From positions 124,001 to 188,000 of the forward strand of contig CAJQUN010000056.1 of NCBI GenBank assembly GCA_907163345.1: a stretch of 64,000 nt of DNA, in the 5' to 3' direction. Shown here piece after piece: positions 10,869-22,543 of this stretch (position 1 is the first letter of the stretch; every line of letters starts with the position of its first letter). Source of the stretch: Haberlea rhodopensis (Eukaryota; Streptophyta; Magnoliopsida; Lamiales; Gesneriaceae). A model generated the notes under the pieces. The model searched no databases, was not told the origin of the DNA, and saw only the letters and a program-made list of their open reading frames with translations. The translations under genes were made by a program, and so were the position numbers.

Positions 10869-11688
10869 ACCAAAAAAAAAAAGAACTAAATATGTACGAC
10901 AAGTGATTGCTACTTTACCAAAAGTTATAGCTTGTGGTAGCGTTACAACTCAAATATTTTAGACCGTATATAGTAGTCCAAGCATCACCTTTTGACAGCC
11001 CTATTTTCAGGAATGAAACCAGGATTTTATGTTTGGGTGGGCTAAATTAATTACGAACCATAAATTTTTTATGTGAATAAGCGAGATTCGCTTATTTATT
11101 TTGTATGAAAATAATCACCCATTTTACTGCAATATTATGTTTTAACAAGATTTATAGCTGAAAATGATTAAGTGGAAATTATCATTCATCTTATCGCTTG
11201 TTTATATTTATTAACATGTATGGATATAATTTGAATTATATATGAAAATTAAGTGATAACTCAATATTTATAAAATTAATTAAATAAAATATATCGTTAG
11301 TATAATTATTATAATAAAACAAAAATATAAAATTAGTTTCCAATTCAATCATAATAAAGATAACCAATTTAAAACTCTTAAGTGTATTTTGGATTTAATT
11401 GACAAAATACCAAAAACCAAAAACTAATCACTCAATATAATGCTCTGTAAATAATATTGGTCCATAAAGAAGTTTTAACAAACATAATTTTACTTTTTCC
11501 AACCAATTAAGATATTAATTCTCAAAATACTGACGATTATTTTATTGAATAAATTAAATACTCTAATAAAAACCCACCCAGGCCTCGTTCTTTCTACTGT
11601 TTCTCCATCTTTCTCACGTTGTGAAGCACTGTTGAATAGTAACTTGCAGAGCTTCACTAAACAACAAAAATTCTTATGTGAGCATAGG
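10869..11688. other. AT-rich spacer
   Basis: Sequence between two LTR elements. No ORF, RNA or clear repeat is seen apart from a short foldback (AATAAGCGA/TCGCTTATT) near 11077-11098. The last five bases, ATAGG, are the target duplication of the next element. Confidence 0.6.
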
Positions 11689-12050
11689 TGGTGGAGATGA
11701 AGTCGCGTTGCTATTTCTTGATAAATATGACCGCTTAATGGTTGATAAATATGACCGCTTAATGGTTGATAAAGCCCAAGCCTGCAACTTTATTTAATTC
11801 TAGTCTTCTTTTATTATTGAACTTAGTTATTATTTTGGGGACTTTTCTGGAATTTTGGTGACAAACACCTAGTTAGTATTATAGGCTTTCCTTTCATTGT
11901 TTTAGGTGGTTGAATGATATTAAGAATATTAGGGTTTAATTCCTTTTGGCTTGAGCGACAATCAATATACGTAGTATCAGATTGTTCGACTCTTGGGATA
12001 GCGTTGTTCATATCGTTGTTCTTTATCGTTTGTTACACGCTTCTGCATCA
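11689..12050 (+). repeat. 5' LTR of the CRM-like element
   Basis: 362 bp. It contains a 23-bp direct duplication (TAAATATGACCGCTTAATGG and three further bases, about 11722-11768) that the 3' LTR lacks, which accounts for the whole length difference. A TSD is directly upstream. Confidence 0.9.
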
Positions 12051-12052
12051 GT

Positions 12053-12060
12053 TGGTATCA
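12053..12060 (+). other. partial primer-binding site
   Basis: TGGTATCA lies two bases after the LTR end. It matches the start of the initiator-Met primer site, then diverges (CGTGTCC instead of GAGC). Confidence 0.55.
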
Positions 12061-12084
12061 CGTGTCCGGTCTCCGATCCTAGAG

Positions 12085-15000
12085 ATGCCGCCTCGTCGCC
12101 AACCTGTCCCGCCGGAGAACAATCGAGTTGAACACCGTCTGGACCAGTTGACGCAACAACTCACTCAACAAGGAGAGTTGCTCCGTCAGATTGCTGCTTT
12201 GACGTTGGGCGAAGCGGAGAATCGCCCGCCACCGACTCGCAGGAATCCGCGCCAGGATGTGGATGGATCATCCGATGACGAGGCCACCATCGATAATCCT
12301 TTCGCACCACTTGCTGCTCGTTATGGCCGTCGTCTTGATGACGGGAATAGATGGGAATCTGGTCTCAAGATTGATCTCCCTGAGTTCACGGGGGCTTTCG
12401 ATCCTGAAGCTTTTCTCGATTGGTTAGTCGCCGTAGAGGAGGTTCTCGAGTATAAAGATGTACCCGTGGAGCGTCGCGTGCCTTTAGTGTGCACTCGTTT
12501 GAGGGGCCGCGCCGCCATCTGGTGGACGCAGTTGAAATCCCTTCGCCGCCGTCAGGGAAAACAGAAAATAGAGTCGTGGGAACACTTTACCAAACATCTA
12601 CGTAAGGAGTTCTTACCATTTAATTATAAGAGCATGTTATACCAGAAATTACAAAGTCTTCGTCAAGGATCACGTACGGTTGCTGAATATACGGATGACT
12701 TTTATCAGTTATTCTCTCGCAATGATTTGACGAAAACTACAGAACAATTGGTGGCGCGATATATTGGAGGATTGTGCCTTCCCTTTCAGGACGTCCTCAA
12801 TATGCTTGCGCCGGCGTCAATTTCTGAAGCACATCAGCGTGCTGTGCTGCTTGAGCAGCAAATGTCTCGTCGTTCTGGGGGTTTTTTGCCATCGACCTCG
12901 ACTCGCCAGTCCTTTCCACCACCTGCGCAGCCATCACGCCCCCTTGTTGAGAAGCCGTTTGTTGCTTCGCAGCAGCCTCGACCGTTTACAGGCCCTCCCC
13001 CTGGCACATTTGCACGCCCGGGACAGTGCTTCTCTTGCGGAGAAACTGGGCATTTGCGCGCCAATTGCCCAAAACGGGGCGCTCGGGGACTGCTAGCTGA
13101 CGAGATGCACGATGAATTTACTGCTTATCACCCCCCCCCCCCCCCCCCCCCCCCCGTGTATGACGAGGAGCCATCACACTCTCCCATGGAGGAATTCTTA
13201 CATGGTGATGTGGGTACAGCTTTGGTTGTCCATTGCACATGCTTGAATCCAAAACAACCTGCGGATGATCCCCAACGCACCAACCTCTTTGCGTCTTCTT
13301 GCACCATAAATGGCAAGGTATATCGCTTTATCATTGATTCCGGTTCGTGCGAAAATATCATTGCTTCGGTTGCGGTTGATAAACTCTCTTTGACTACTGA
13401 AGTTCATCCTAAACCTTATCATTTGGCTTGGTTGGAGCGTGCTAATAATGTTACTGTTGATCGACGAGTTCTGGTTGCTTTTTCTATTGGCACTAATTAT
13501 GCATATTAGATTTGGTGCGATGTCGTTCCAATGGACGCTTGCCATCTATTATTGGGGCGTCCTTGGCAATTTGATCGAAGTGTTGTGCACGACGGATGAC
13601 GAAATTCTTATAGCTTCTTGTTTGAGGGAACCAAATATACTTTATTGTCGTCGGTTCCGAGCCCACCAGTTCTTCCCATGCAAATTCAGTGCTCTTATTG
13701 TCTCATAAGGCCTTTATTCGCGAGCTCCAGCCTTCTGATCATATTGTCGTTCTCATGGCTCATGATCTCACGGAAAATTCATCAGTGCCGCCTAATGTCT
13801 CCTCTTTAATTCATGAGTTCAGTGATGTGTTCCCGAATGACTTGCCACCCTCATTACCTCAACTACGTGATATACAACATCATATTGACTTGATACCAGG
13901 GGCTCCTCTTTCGAATCGACCGCATTACCGCATGAGCCCGGCTGAACACGAAGAGCTTCGTCGCCAGGTCGAAGAATGTTACGGAAGGGACATATAAGGG
14001 AGAGCCTGAGTCCGTGTGCGGTACCTGCTCTCTTAATTCCAAAAAAAGATGGGCGTTGGCGTATGTGTGTAGATAGTAGAGCAATTAATAAGATCACAAT
14101 TTGTTATCGCTTTCCTATCCCACGCCTTGATGACTTGCTAGATCAATTGAGCGGGGCGGTTGTGTTTAGCAAATTGGACTTGCAGAGTGGGTACCATCAG
14201 ATCCGAATCCGACCTAGGGATGAATGGAAGACATCTCTTAAAACACGGGAGGGTCTTTTTGAGTGGCTAGTAATGCCATTTGGTTTGTCGAATGCGCCGA
14301 GTACGTTTATGCATGTGATGAATCTCGCTTCGTCCTTTAATTGGCTCTTGTGTAGTGGTTTACTTTGACGACATTCTCATCTATAGCAAGTCCACCGAAG
14401 AGCACCTCTTACATCTGCGTGATGTGTTCATGGTTCTTAGACAAGAGCAGTTTTATGCCTCTCCTTCCAAGTGCTGCTTCTTCATTGATACGGTTTTGTT
14501 TCTGGGTTACAAGATATCTGCTTCCGGTATTGGGGTCGATTCTGACAAAGTCGATGCCATTCGTGATTGGCCTACACCATCCACTATGACGGAGGCTAGA
14601 AGTTTCCATGGGTTGGCGTCTTTCTATCGACGTTTCATTCCTCATTTTAGTGCCATTATGGCGCCCATTACCGACGCCATGCATGGAAAATTGTTCACTT
14701 GGTCCTCTGATGCGGATGATGCCTTCAGCTTAATAAAATCTAAGCTCACTCATGCTCCATTATTGGTTCTTCCGAATTTTTCTACGCCTTTTGAACTCCA
14801 CTGTGATGCATCAAAAATTGGAATAGGGGCTGTGTTGAGCCAAGGAGGGCAGCCTGTCGCTTATTTCAGTGAGAAGATTGCAGGTGCGAGATCTCGATAC
14901 AGTACCTATGATCTCAAATTCTATTCATTAGTGCAAGTGGTTCGACATTGGCGACACTATCTTTTTCAGAGAGAGTTCGTTCTATACACTGATCATGAAT

Positions 15001-16516
15001 CTTTGAAGCACCTCGCTAATCAGGATAACCTATCGGCCCGACATGCCAAATGGTCGTCCTTTCTCCAACAGTTTACATCCGTGGTTAAACATCAATCCGG
15101 CGTTTCAAATCGGGTGGCGGACGCCTTGAGTCGCCGCAATTGTTTATTAGCAGATATGCGCCTTGCTGTTAAGGGTTTTGATGGGTTTATTGACTTATAC
15201 ACTGCTGACCCTTTTTGTGGAGATATAGTTCAGCAGAGGCATGGGGGAAAAATTAATTCCCAATATACCATGGTGGATGGCTACTTGTTCCGAGATGTCA
15301 GACTTTGCATTCCTTTATGCAGCCTATGAGACTTAATCATTTCTGAGATCCATTGTGGGGGACACGCAAGCCGTGATCGTTCTACGGAACTGTTGCTTCG
15401 TAGATATTTTTGGCCTTCGGCGAGAAAAGACATGGCTCGGTATGTGGCACGGTGTCGGGTGTGTCAAGTGTTAAAAGGTACCGCTTCAAATGCGGGCTTA
15501 TATCAGCCTTTACCAGTTCCCTCTCACCCTTGGATGGCTATAAGCATGGATTTTGTTCTTGGTTTGCCTCGGACTCAACGAGGCAACGACTCGATTTTTG
15601 TGGTCGTCGACCGTTTCTCCAAAATGGTACATTTCATCCCTTGCAAGAAAACGGCTGATGCGGTCAATGTAGCTCAGTTATTTTTCCGAGAAATCTATCG
15701 TTTGCATGGTCTACCTCTCTCCATTGTTTTCGATCGAGACACCTGTTTCCTCAGTCATTTTTGGCGATCTTTGTGGCGCATGGTACAAACGGAATTGCAT
15801 TTTAGTAGTGCATATCACCCACAAACGGACGGTCAAACAGAGGTCGTCAACCGTTCGTTGGGAAATTTGCTACGTTGTCTCGTGGGGGATAACATAAAAT
15901 CTTGGGATTCAAAGTTACCTCAAGCTGAATTTTCCCATAATATTGCTATTAATAGAAACTGGTTTTTGCCCGTTTCAGGTGTGCAATGTTACTATCCCTC
16001 GTTCCCCCGTTGATATGCTTACTTTCCCGGCGGAGCCACCTGTTGAAGAACGTAGCGGATTTGTTGGGTGCTTTACAGCAAGTGCATGTGACCACCACGG
16101 CTCGGGTGGAGGCTTCCAATGCTAGCTATAAGCAAGCTGCTGATGCACACAGGAGAGATGTACAATTCGAAGTGGGGGATTACGTTTGGGCGGTCCTCAC
16201 CAAAGACAGATACCCATCCCACGAGTATAACAAATTGTCGTCCCGAAAGATTGGACCCGTGGAGATCATTGAGAAGATAAATCCCAATGCCTATAGGTTG
16301 CGCCTTCCAAGTCATATTCGAACCGCGAATGTATTCAACGTCAAACATTTGGTGCCTTACGTGGGTGAAAACTCATCTAGAGATGAAGTCGATTCCGATT
16401 CGAGGGCGAATCATTCCGAGGATGGGAAGAATGGTGGAGATGAAGTCGCGTTGCTATTTCTTGATAAATATGATCGCTTAATGGTTGATAAAGCACAAGC
16501 CCGCAACTTTATTTAA
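12085..16516 (+). pseudogene. gag-pol polyprotein of the CRM-like element, multiple stops and frameshifts
   Basis: The ATG at 12085 (MPPRRQPVPPEN) fits the family better than the upstream in-frame ATG in the LTR. Order: gag capsid with LKIDLPEFTGAFDPEAFLDW (about residues 95-114); CCHC knuckle CFSCGETGHLRANC near 13027; a polyproline tract from the C run; protease FIIDSGSCENII near 13330; in-frame stops TAG at 13507 and TGA near 13597; RT with RMCVDSRAINK near 14060 and YFDD at 14358 after a frameshift near 14325; RNase H CDASKIGIGAVLSQ at about 14804; a stop TGA at 15327 (CGA in relatives); integrase zinc-binding region about 15350-15465; and the catalytic region MDFVLGLP, FDRDTCF, TDGQTE at about 15550-15840. 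A frameshift near 15960-16000 leads to the C-terminus, which ends inside the 3' LTR. Confidence 0.9.
13131..13155 (+). repeat. 25-base C homopolymer in gag
   Basis: An uninterrupted run of 25 C, read as polyproline between the zinc knuckle and the protease. The length may be unreliable, because long homopolymers are prone to sequencing error. Confidence 0.9.
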
Positions 16517-16770
16517 TTCTAGTCTTCTTTTATTATTGAACTTAGTTATTATTTTGGGGACTTTTCTGGAATTTTGGTGACAAACACCTAGTTAGTATTT
16601 ATAGGCTTTCCTTTCATTGTTTTAGGTGGTTGGATGATATTAAGAATATTAGGGTTTAATTCCTTTTGGCTTGAGCGATAATCAATATACGTAGTATCAG
16701 ATTGTTCGACTCTTGGGATAGCGTTGTTCATATCGTTGTTCTTTATCGTTTGTTACACGCTTCTGCATCA
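16432..16770 (+). repeat. 3' LTR of the CRM-like element, overlapping the pol C-terminus
   Basis: 339 bp and very similar to the 5' LTR. The last 27 or so codons of the polyprotein (from GGDEVALLFLDKYDR to the stop at 16514-16516) lie inside it. The same coding stretch is therefore duplicated, without its protein context, at the start of the 5' LTR. Confidence 0.9.
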
Positions 16771-17595
16771 ATAGGAGAAGCCAATAGACGAATTAATGAA
16801 TACCTAAACCATTTCTCCGATGCAGTTTCATATCAGAAATGTAAATTATTGAGCTGACTGCTCTTCGTCTCCTCCGACTCCACCTCCCTCCTCTCCCAGC
16901 TAGCCCCCACTAAGTTTTGTCCCCGCCTATTTGTAATTATTGCTTTCTAATAATCATCTTCTCAATAATTACACTACCTTACGACTCATGAAAATATGAC
17001 GTATACAAATTATATGATCGAACGCTCACCATTTTAGACCGTAGAACAGTCTAAGGACTTGGGAGAATTGAACACATATCAAGCAAAATTAATAAAAAAT
17101 TTCTAATCTGCTACAACAACAAAATTTCAATTACCTAGATCTTCTCTTGAGAGTAACTCGGCACTGCCACTCGGCATTTACCATGTTCAATAAAATTATT
17201 TTATGTATTGATCAAGATTTTGTATTGATTAAATTTGAAAGTTTTTTTTTGTTTCATGTCTTATATTAATTAATTCAATCTGAAACAAAAAAAGTGTGTA
17301 AGAACAAAGGACAGTTGACTTCATGATTTAAGAATTTGAAGATTAATTAATCTGGCTAGTCAACACTTTTAGATTTAAAAAATCTCTAGATTATGGAATT
17401 TTTATTAATTAAATCTCGACAGTCGACACTTTCAATCGGCACTCGGCATTTACCGTGAACAATGTTTTGGGAGTTGTCTGTATAAAATGTTTTCCGGTGA
17501 TTTTTTTATGATTTTATTCATTTGTCTGATATCTAGTGTTTTTAATGTTGATTGAAGTTTGTTGATATAGAGAAGTTTCTCAAAAGAAATCTACG
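16771..17595. other. AT-rich spacer with a repeated ACTCGGCATTTACC motif
   Basis: The first five bases are the TSD. No ORF. ACTCGGCATTTACC occurs near 17171 and again near 17442, about 270 bp apart, within otherwise AT-rich sequence; this may be a small degenerate repeat. Confidence 0.5.
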
Positions 17596-19720
17596 ATGGT
17601 AGGCACTTCTCATTGTCTTGATCAAAATAAGGCAACACTGAAACAAAAAAATGTGGAAATTGATTTTGAAAATCTTCCAGTAGACCAAGGACAATGACCA
17701 CCAATGTGGAGTTATGATGTTAATCATATGGATCGTGTACGAAGGGCATATCTATTAAAGGGATATTGTCAGCCTGTTATGCATGACTTTCCACAAACAG
17801 AAATGGCAAACACACGAAGAAGGTTCGTTGCTGATTGGTTTATACAATATCCAGATTGGTTGGAGTATAGCATAGTCAAAGATGTCGCATATTGTCTTTA
17901 TTGTTATCTTTTTAGGACTCAAAGTAACCAAGGTGGAGCCGATATATTTGTTGGTGAAGGATTTAGAAATTGGAGAAAGAAAGAGAAGTTTGATCATCAC
18001 GTTGGCAAGTTTAACAGTGTCCATAACCAAGCAAAAAAGAAATGTCTAGAATCTGATTTATCAAACAATAGAGGCAACTATCTATAACTTTTTCACTGGC
18101 TTGCTGATCATAATGATACAAAATGATTCATTTAAAATGCCCTAAAAATTTGCAATTGATATCATCTAACATTCAGAAGGATATTTGTATTGCTGCTGCT
18201 GAAACAACTTGTGTGATTATCAAAGATAGGTGAGGCATATTTTGCTATTTTGGTCGACGACTCTCGTGATGCATCAGTGAAAGAACAAATGTCATTTGTT
18301 TTAAGATACGTGAACAAAGAGGGAAGGATAATGGAATGTTTTCTTAGTATCGAGCATGTTTCTAGTACAACTGCGGCTTCACTTAAGGCTTCTATTGAGA
18401 GGTTATTTTCCCGTCATGGTCAAAGTATATCAAGGTTATGTGGCCAAGGCTATGATGGAGCAAACAATATGCAAGGTGAACTTAAAGGTTTGAAAACTCT
18501 TATTTTGCAAGGAAATCGTTATGCCTTTTATTTCATTGTTTTGCTCATCTACTCCAACTGGGTTTAGTAGTTGTTGCAAAGTACCATTTTCAAGTTCAAT
18601 ATCTTTTTGAAATCACATCAAAAGTTATGAATGTCGTTGGAGCATCTTGTAAGAGGCAAGATATTCTTAAAGCCAAACATCATGGTAAAGTTATGGAAGC
18701 ACTAAGGAAAAGAGAAATTTTTAGTGGGGCGTGGGCTGAATCAAGAAATTAACATGCAACGACCTGATGATACTCGTTGGGGCTCACATTATGCTTATAT
18801 AATTAGGCTCACTGTGATGTTCTCCTCTGTAATTGAACTACTCGAAATTATTATGGATGATGGGGTAAGAATGGAGCAAAAAGTTGAAGCACGCATGTCG
18901 TTAGAAGCATTGCAATCATTTGAGTTTGTTTTTCACTATGCATTTAATGAAGGATGTATTGGGTATTACTAATGTGTTATCATTGGCATTGCAAATAAAT
19001 GAGCAGGAGATAGAGAATGCTTTGAGATTAGTGCATATCTAAAAGCAAATATTACAATCTTTAAGAGACAATGTATATGATTCTCAATTTATTTAAGTAT
19101 CTTCGTTTGTTCTGCTCATGAAATTATAGTCCCTGATATGAATGAAAAGTTTGTAGCTCCTGGGCGTTCAAAACGAAGAATTCAAGAAAATACTAACTTG
19201 GTTTATTTTCGTATTTAGTTGTTTTGTGCTGTTTTGGATGAACAACTTATAGAGCTAAATAGTCGGTTTTCTGAGGCAAATACTGAATTACTTCGTTGTG
19301 GGATGTCTTAATCCTATGGACTTATTCTCTGCTTTTCAACAAGGAAAATCTCATTGGTTTTGCTCGATTTATCCCAAGGAATTTCCGCATATGACATCTT
19401 GTTACTTGAAATCAACTCCAGACTTATATCATTGATATTGCGTACTAGCACTGAATTTTAATGCTTGCTTGGGTACATATATTGAAAATGAAGTTTTGAT
19501 GGGATCGTCAATGAAGCTATTCTGCAACGGTATCAAACTATGAGCTCTCGTCGAGAACAATTGTAATTATTTTCCTAGTTAGTTTTACCCGCTGTCTTTA
19601 AATTTGGATGTTTATCATGTCATTTTTTTTAATTCTTATGTCATTAGCTTTTGCCTCCTTCAATAAAATTTTTAGATTCGTCATTGGCAGAGAGCAAAAG
19701 CTTCAATCGATGGTTGATAT
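17596..19720 (+). pseudogene. hAT-type transposase pseudogene (TTF-type zinc finger, DUF4371-like)
   Basis: From ATG 17596 the frame has one TGA at 17695 (CGA expected before PPMWSYD) and then a long zinc-finger region to 18087. That region contains HMDRVRRAYLLKG and DVAYCLYCYLF with its two Cys, a TTF-type zinc finger of plant hAT transposases. A second segment, 18250-18567, resembles the DUF4371/RNase H-like core (VDDSRDASVKEQMSFVLRYV, LCGQGYDGANNMQGEL). A third, 18724-18972, has QRPDDTRWGSHYAYI, a conserved block of this family. Further downstream the match fades (SAFQQG, FPHMTSCYL near 19330-19430). Multiple frameshifts and stops make it inactive. I found no terminal inverted repeats. Confidence 0.85.
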
Positions 19721-20861
19721 ATGTATATACATACGTATAACTATATCCCTTACTCTTTCCATCTTCGTAAAATATAGAAAATTTGCAAAACAATCTACCT
19801 CACATGCCTGAAAACTGTAGAATCGAAAGATAAATAATTTTAGATAGAAATAATATAAGGGTAAGGAAATAATTATATGTTACTAATTTCATTCACTTAT
19901 AAATGACATTGACAGCTAAACTTTGATTTGACACTTCGTTAATTTTGCTATTTTTTTTATTGAAAAGTTGGGCGTCATTGGAATAAAATCCAATTATGCT
20001 GAAACTTTGATTTGACACTTCGTTGAATTTTGCAATTTTATATCCAATAATGTATTGGCAATACTAAATAGACGATTACATTGCCTATATATGTTTCAAC
20101 CACATGACTTCTAAATAAAAAGAATAATAACAACTAATAAAATTAGGATTGTTTCGAAAATTATCGAAGTAGTAGGAACAAATCATGCATGCAAATACAT
20201 TAAAGTTAGGGGTGTTTATGTGGAGAATGGATAAGATCCACATGGTCGATAATGCGCGACTTCAAGCAGAGCGAATGCACATATTAAGAATGAGGCAATT
20301 GCTACTAAAAAAAAGTTATAACTTAAATTTTTTTAACGTGTTTGTCCTCCCTAAAATCATATATAGACCTCTATTTTTTATGTTATTATTTTTTAACCTT
20401 TTAAATTAAAATTCTTGATTCGTCCATGTCTTTAAGGGCATCTCAACTATTAAAACGATATATTCCATTTAAAATACATCATTTCAATAGTTGATATACC
20501 CCAATAGGTAGTACATAAATTTTTTCCAACAATGGCCACAACAAGTTCCGTTTCAGGATTCTGCTAGTAAATAAATAAACTGAGAACTTCTGAAGAATCA
20601 GAAGATCGAGTTCTTTGAAAATCCAAGAATAAATACGACTGCAATTTCAGAGTCAGTGGTTGTGATTTTGGAAAATGAAATTTAATGGTTTAATTTTCAA
20701 AATGTTTTGTATATCAGACACAAATTATACTGCATTTGATAAATTATATTAATGAGAAATGGTTGCTACACGAGCAAATGTCAATTTTTTTTTAAACGAG
20801 AAACATGAAATATATTAAACGATCATGAAGCACATCATACGCAATTGTCCAGAGGTTGAGG
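19721..20861. other. AT-rich spacer
   Basis: No supported gene. The segment GAAACTTTGATTTGACACTTCGTT appears near 19918-19940 and again near 20000, a short direct repeat. A weak foldback (CAACTATT ... AATAGTTG) lies near 20445-20495. Small ORFs here have no recognisable content. Confidence 0.5.
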
Positions 20862-21003
20862 CACATAGCACCACCCACATTTTAACAAAAAAAATTAATT
20901 TTAAATTTAGAAATTTTGTGTTTTAGTCTAACCCTCTAAATCGATATAATTTGTTAATATTATATTAACCCCACGTAAATTTATAGCGTGGCTCCACCCC
21001 TAC
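20862..21003 (+). repeat. degenerate copy of the 25.4-kb hAT MITE
   Basis: It shares CCACCCACATTTT, a GTTTTAG.C.AACCCTCTAAATCGATATA region and GTGGCTCCACCCCTA with the MITE at 25405-25615, in the same orientation and order. The terminal repeats are damaged and no TSD is seen. Confidence 0.6.
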
Positions 21004-21335
21004 AACTACCAGCCAAGCAAATGTCATTAACGAACTGAATATTGCAAGTTTTATGCTGAGCCAGACACTCTTCGAGCTTATTAATCTTATTATAATATTG
21101 GTTGATCATTTATTTTTAGGAATTCAAAACTCAAAAGGCTTAATAAATGTCTTTCGTGTTGACTTTTATTACAAAAATAATGGTAAATGCGAAGCACTCT
21201 CTTCCCCGAGCTTATTAATCTTACAATATCGGCACGGAACGAGATCAAGGAACCTTATACTTGATTCAGTTGATAGAACTTGTTTTAGAAATTTCTTTTG
21301 TGTCTCTTATATAATCTTCTTATATTTATAATCAC
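21004..21335. other. AT-rich spacer
   Basis: GAGCTTATTAATCTTA is present twice (about 21074 and 21209). The single ORF in this stretch has no recognisable features. Confidence 0.4.
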
Positions 21336-21660
21336 ACGTAGCACGGTCCGTCTAATCGTGCCGACACGGCACTATGCATACGGTGCCGTGTCGGCCGTTT
21401 CCACAATTCGTATGGCCCGGGACGGCACTGCCAATTTCAAGTTTTTTTTTATTTTTTTGGTTTTGCAGATCGATCGGCACACTAAAAAAAATTTCTACAG
21501 TATAGTGCCTTGCCGTGCGGGCCCACGGGCCGACACCCTATGGCCCGACATGGCCCATGTTACGAGTCATGCCTAGGACGGCACGATACTGTAGCAAAAT
21601 GGGTCGTGTCGTGCCCTAAATCATATAAGTTCGATGTGCGGGCTGATGCGGATGCGCGAA
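21336..21660. repeat. GC-rich repeat with a 12-bp stem hairpin and many CGGCAC motifs
   Basis: This 0.3-kb island is GC-rich within AT-rich DNA. A perfect 12-bp inverted repeat (CCGACACGGCAC at 21361-21372, GTGCCGTGTCGG at 21383-21394) is followed by scattered GGCCCGGGACGGCAC, GCCGTGCGGGCCCACGGGCC and ACGGCACGATACTGTAGC. It looks like a small dispersed repeat. Related CGTGCCG motifs recur near 22640-22675. Confidence 0.5.
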
Positions 21661-22298
21661 TACGTCAATGCGCCTATTATAAATAAATAAATAGATAAAT
21701 AAATAAATATATATATATATAGACATACGCACTAATGAAATGAAGTTAAACATACATAATATACATCACATTTAACAAACTTACATCGTTATTATGTTAT
21801 TTAGAATATGAAGTCCTTAACAACTTTGGTGTTTGTAGCTTTACCATTCTTAAAAAGTATTAATTATATCTTATTGAAGGATGTGACATTTGCAGCTTTA
21901 AAAAAAGCTATAACTAATGATAACAATGTAATTTGAATCTTGTATTGATCAATCTTCTAGTATGAATTCTCATAAAAATATATTTTCGAGAATGAAAAAT
22001 GAAAATGAAATGAAGTATTAATATTTTGTTACCTTATGAAATGATTAATATAAACAATTAAATCAACTTAATAAAAATAAAAGTTTTATATAAACTTCAT
22101 TCTTTCATTTTCATGCAAAAAGCTAAGATATCAAAATTATTATTATTTACTCCGTAAAAATGTTACAAAATACAGATTTATCATACTTTATTTTATCGCA
22201 TATTTTAATCTTTCATATGTTTTTATGTCTTTTCACGAATTCAATACAAATAGTGAATATTATCTATGTAGTTACCATATAATATGATTTTGTTACCA
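21661..22298. other. AT-rich spacer with TA/TAAA microsatellite
   Basis: (AAAT)n and (TA)n simple repeats at about 21682-21722, then featureless AT-rich sequence. Confidence 0.5.
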
Positions 22299-22374
22299 AC
22301 CCAAAGTACCTAGAAATCATGAAAATTAATCTAAACCCAAAGTACCTAGAAATCATGAAAATTCATCTAAACCC
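22299..22374 (+). repeat. 36-bp direct repeat, two copies
   Basis: ACCCAAAGTACCTAGAAATC and the 16 bases after it occur twice head to tail, with one substitution (AATTAATC versus AATTCATC). A third truncated copy starts at 22371. Confidence 0.85.
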
Positions 22375-22455
22375 AAAAGCAGAGAATTTTTTTAAAAAAA
22401 TTACAAAAAAAAAAAAAACCCGTAGAATTAAGGAGGATTAACAAGACTTAGTAAA

Positions 22456-22543
22456 CTTAGTGCGAGAATTAGTAAATCTTAGTGCGCGAATTATAAAATC
22501 TTAGTGCGCGAATTATAAAATCTTAGTGCGTGAATTAGAAATT
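22456..22543 (+). repeat. 22-bp tandem repeat, four copies
   Basis: The unit CTTAGTGCGCGAATTATAAA plus AT starts at 22456, 22478, 22500 and 22522. The two central copies are identical. Confidence 0.85.

Larger units (their letters stand above)
11689..16770 (+). mobile_element. Ty3/gypsy chromovirus-like element, probably CRM lineage
   Basis: LTRs 11689-12050 and 16432-16770 start TGGTGGAGATG and end TTCTGCATCA. The TSD ATAGG is at 11684-11688 and 16771-16775. The order is gag, protease, RT, RNase H, integrase, as in Ty3/gypsy. The RGNDSIFVVVDRFSKM integrase block, the gag sequence, and a coding frame that overlaps the 3' LTR fit the CRM (centromeric) lineage. The assignment is from motif memory, so related chromovirus lineages remain possible. 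The element is inactive. Confidence 0.85.

Noticed and set aside
12764..13096. 110-codon plus-strand ORF overlapping gag
   Set aside because: Alternate frame of the CRM-like gag, with no independent support.
20440..20500. Short foldback CAACTATT/AATAGTTG
   Set aside because: The stem is too short and AT-rich to separate from chance in this composition.
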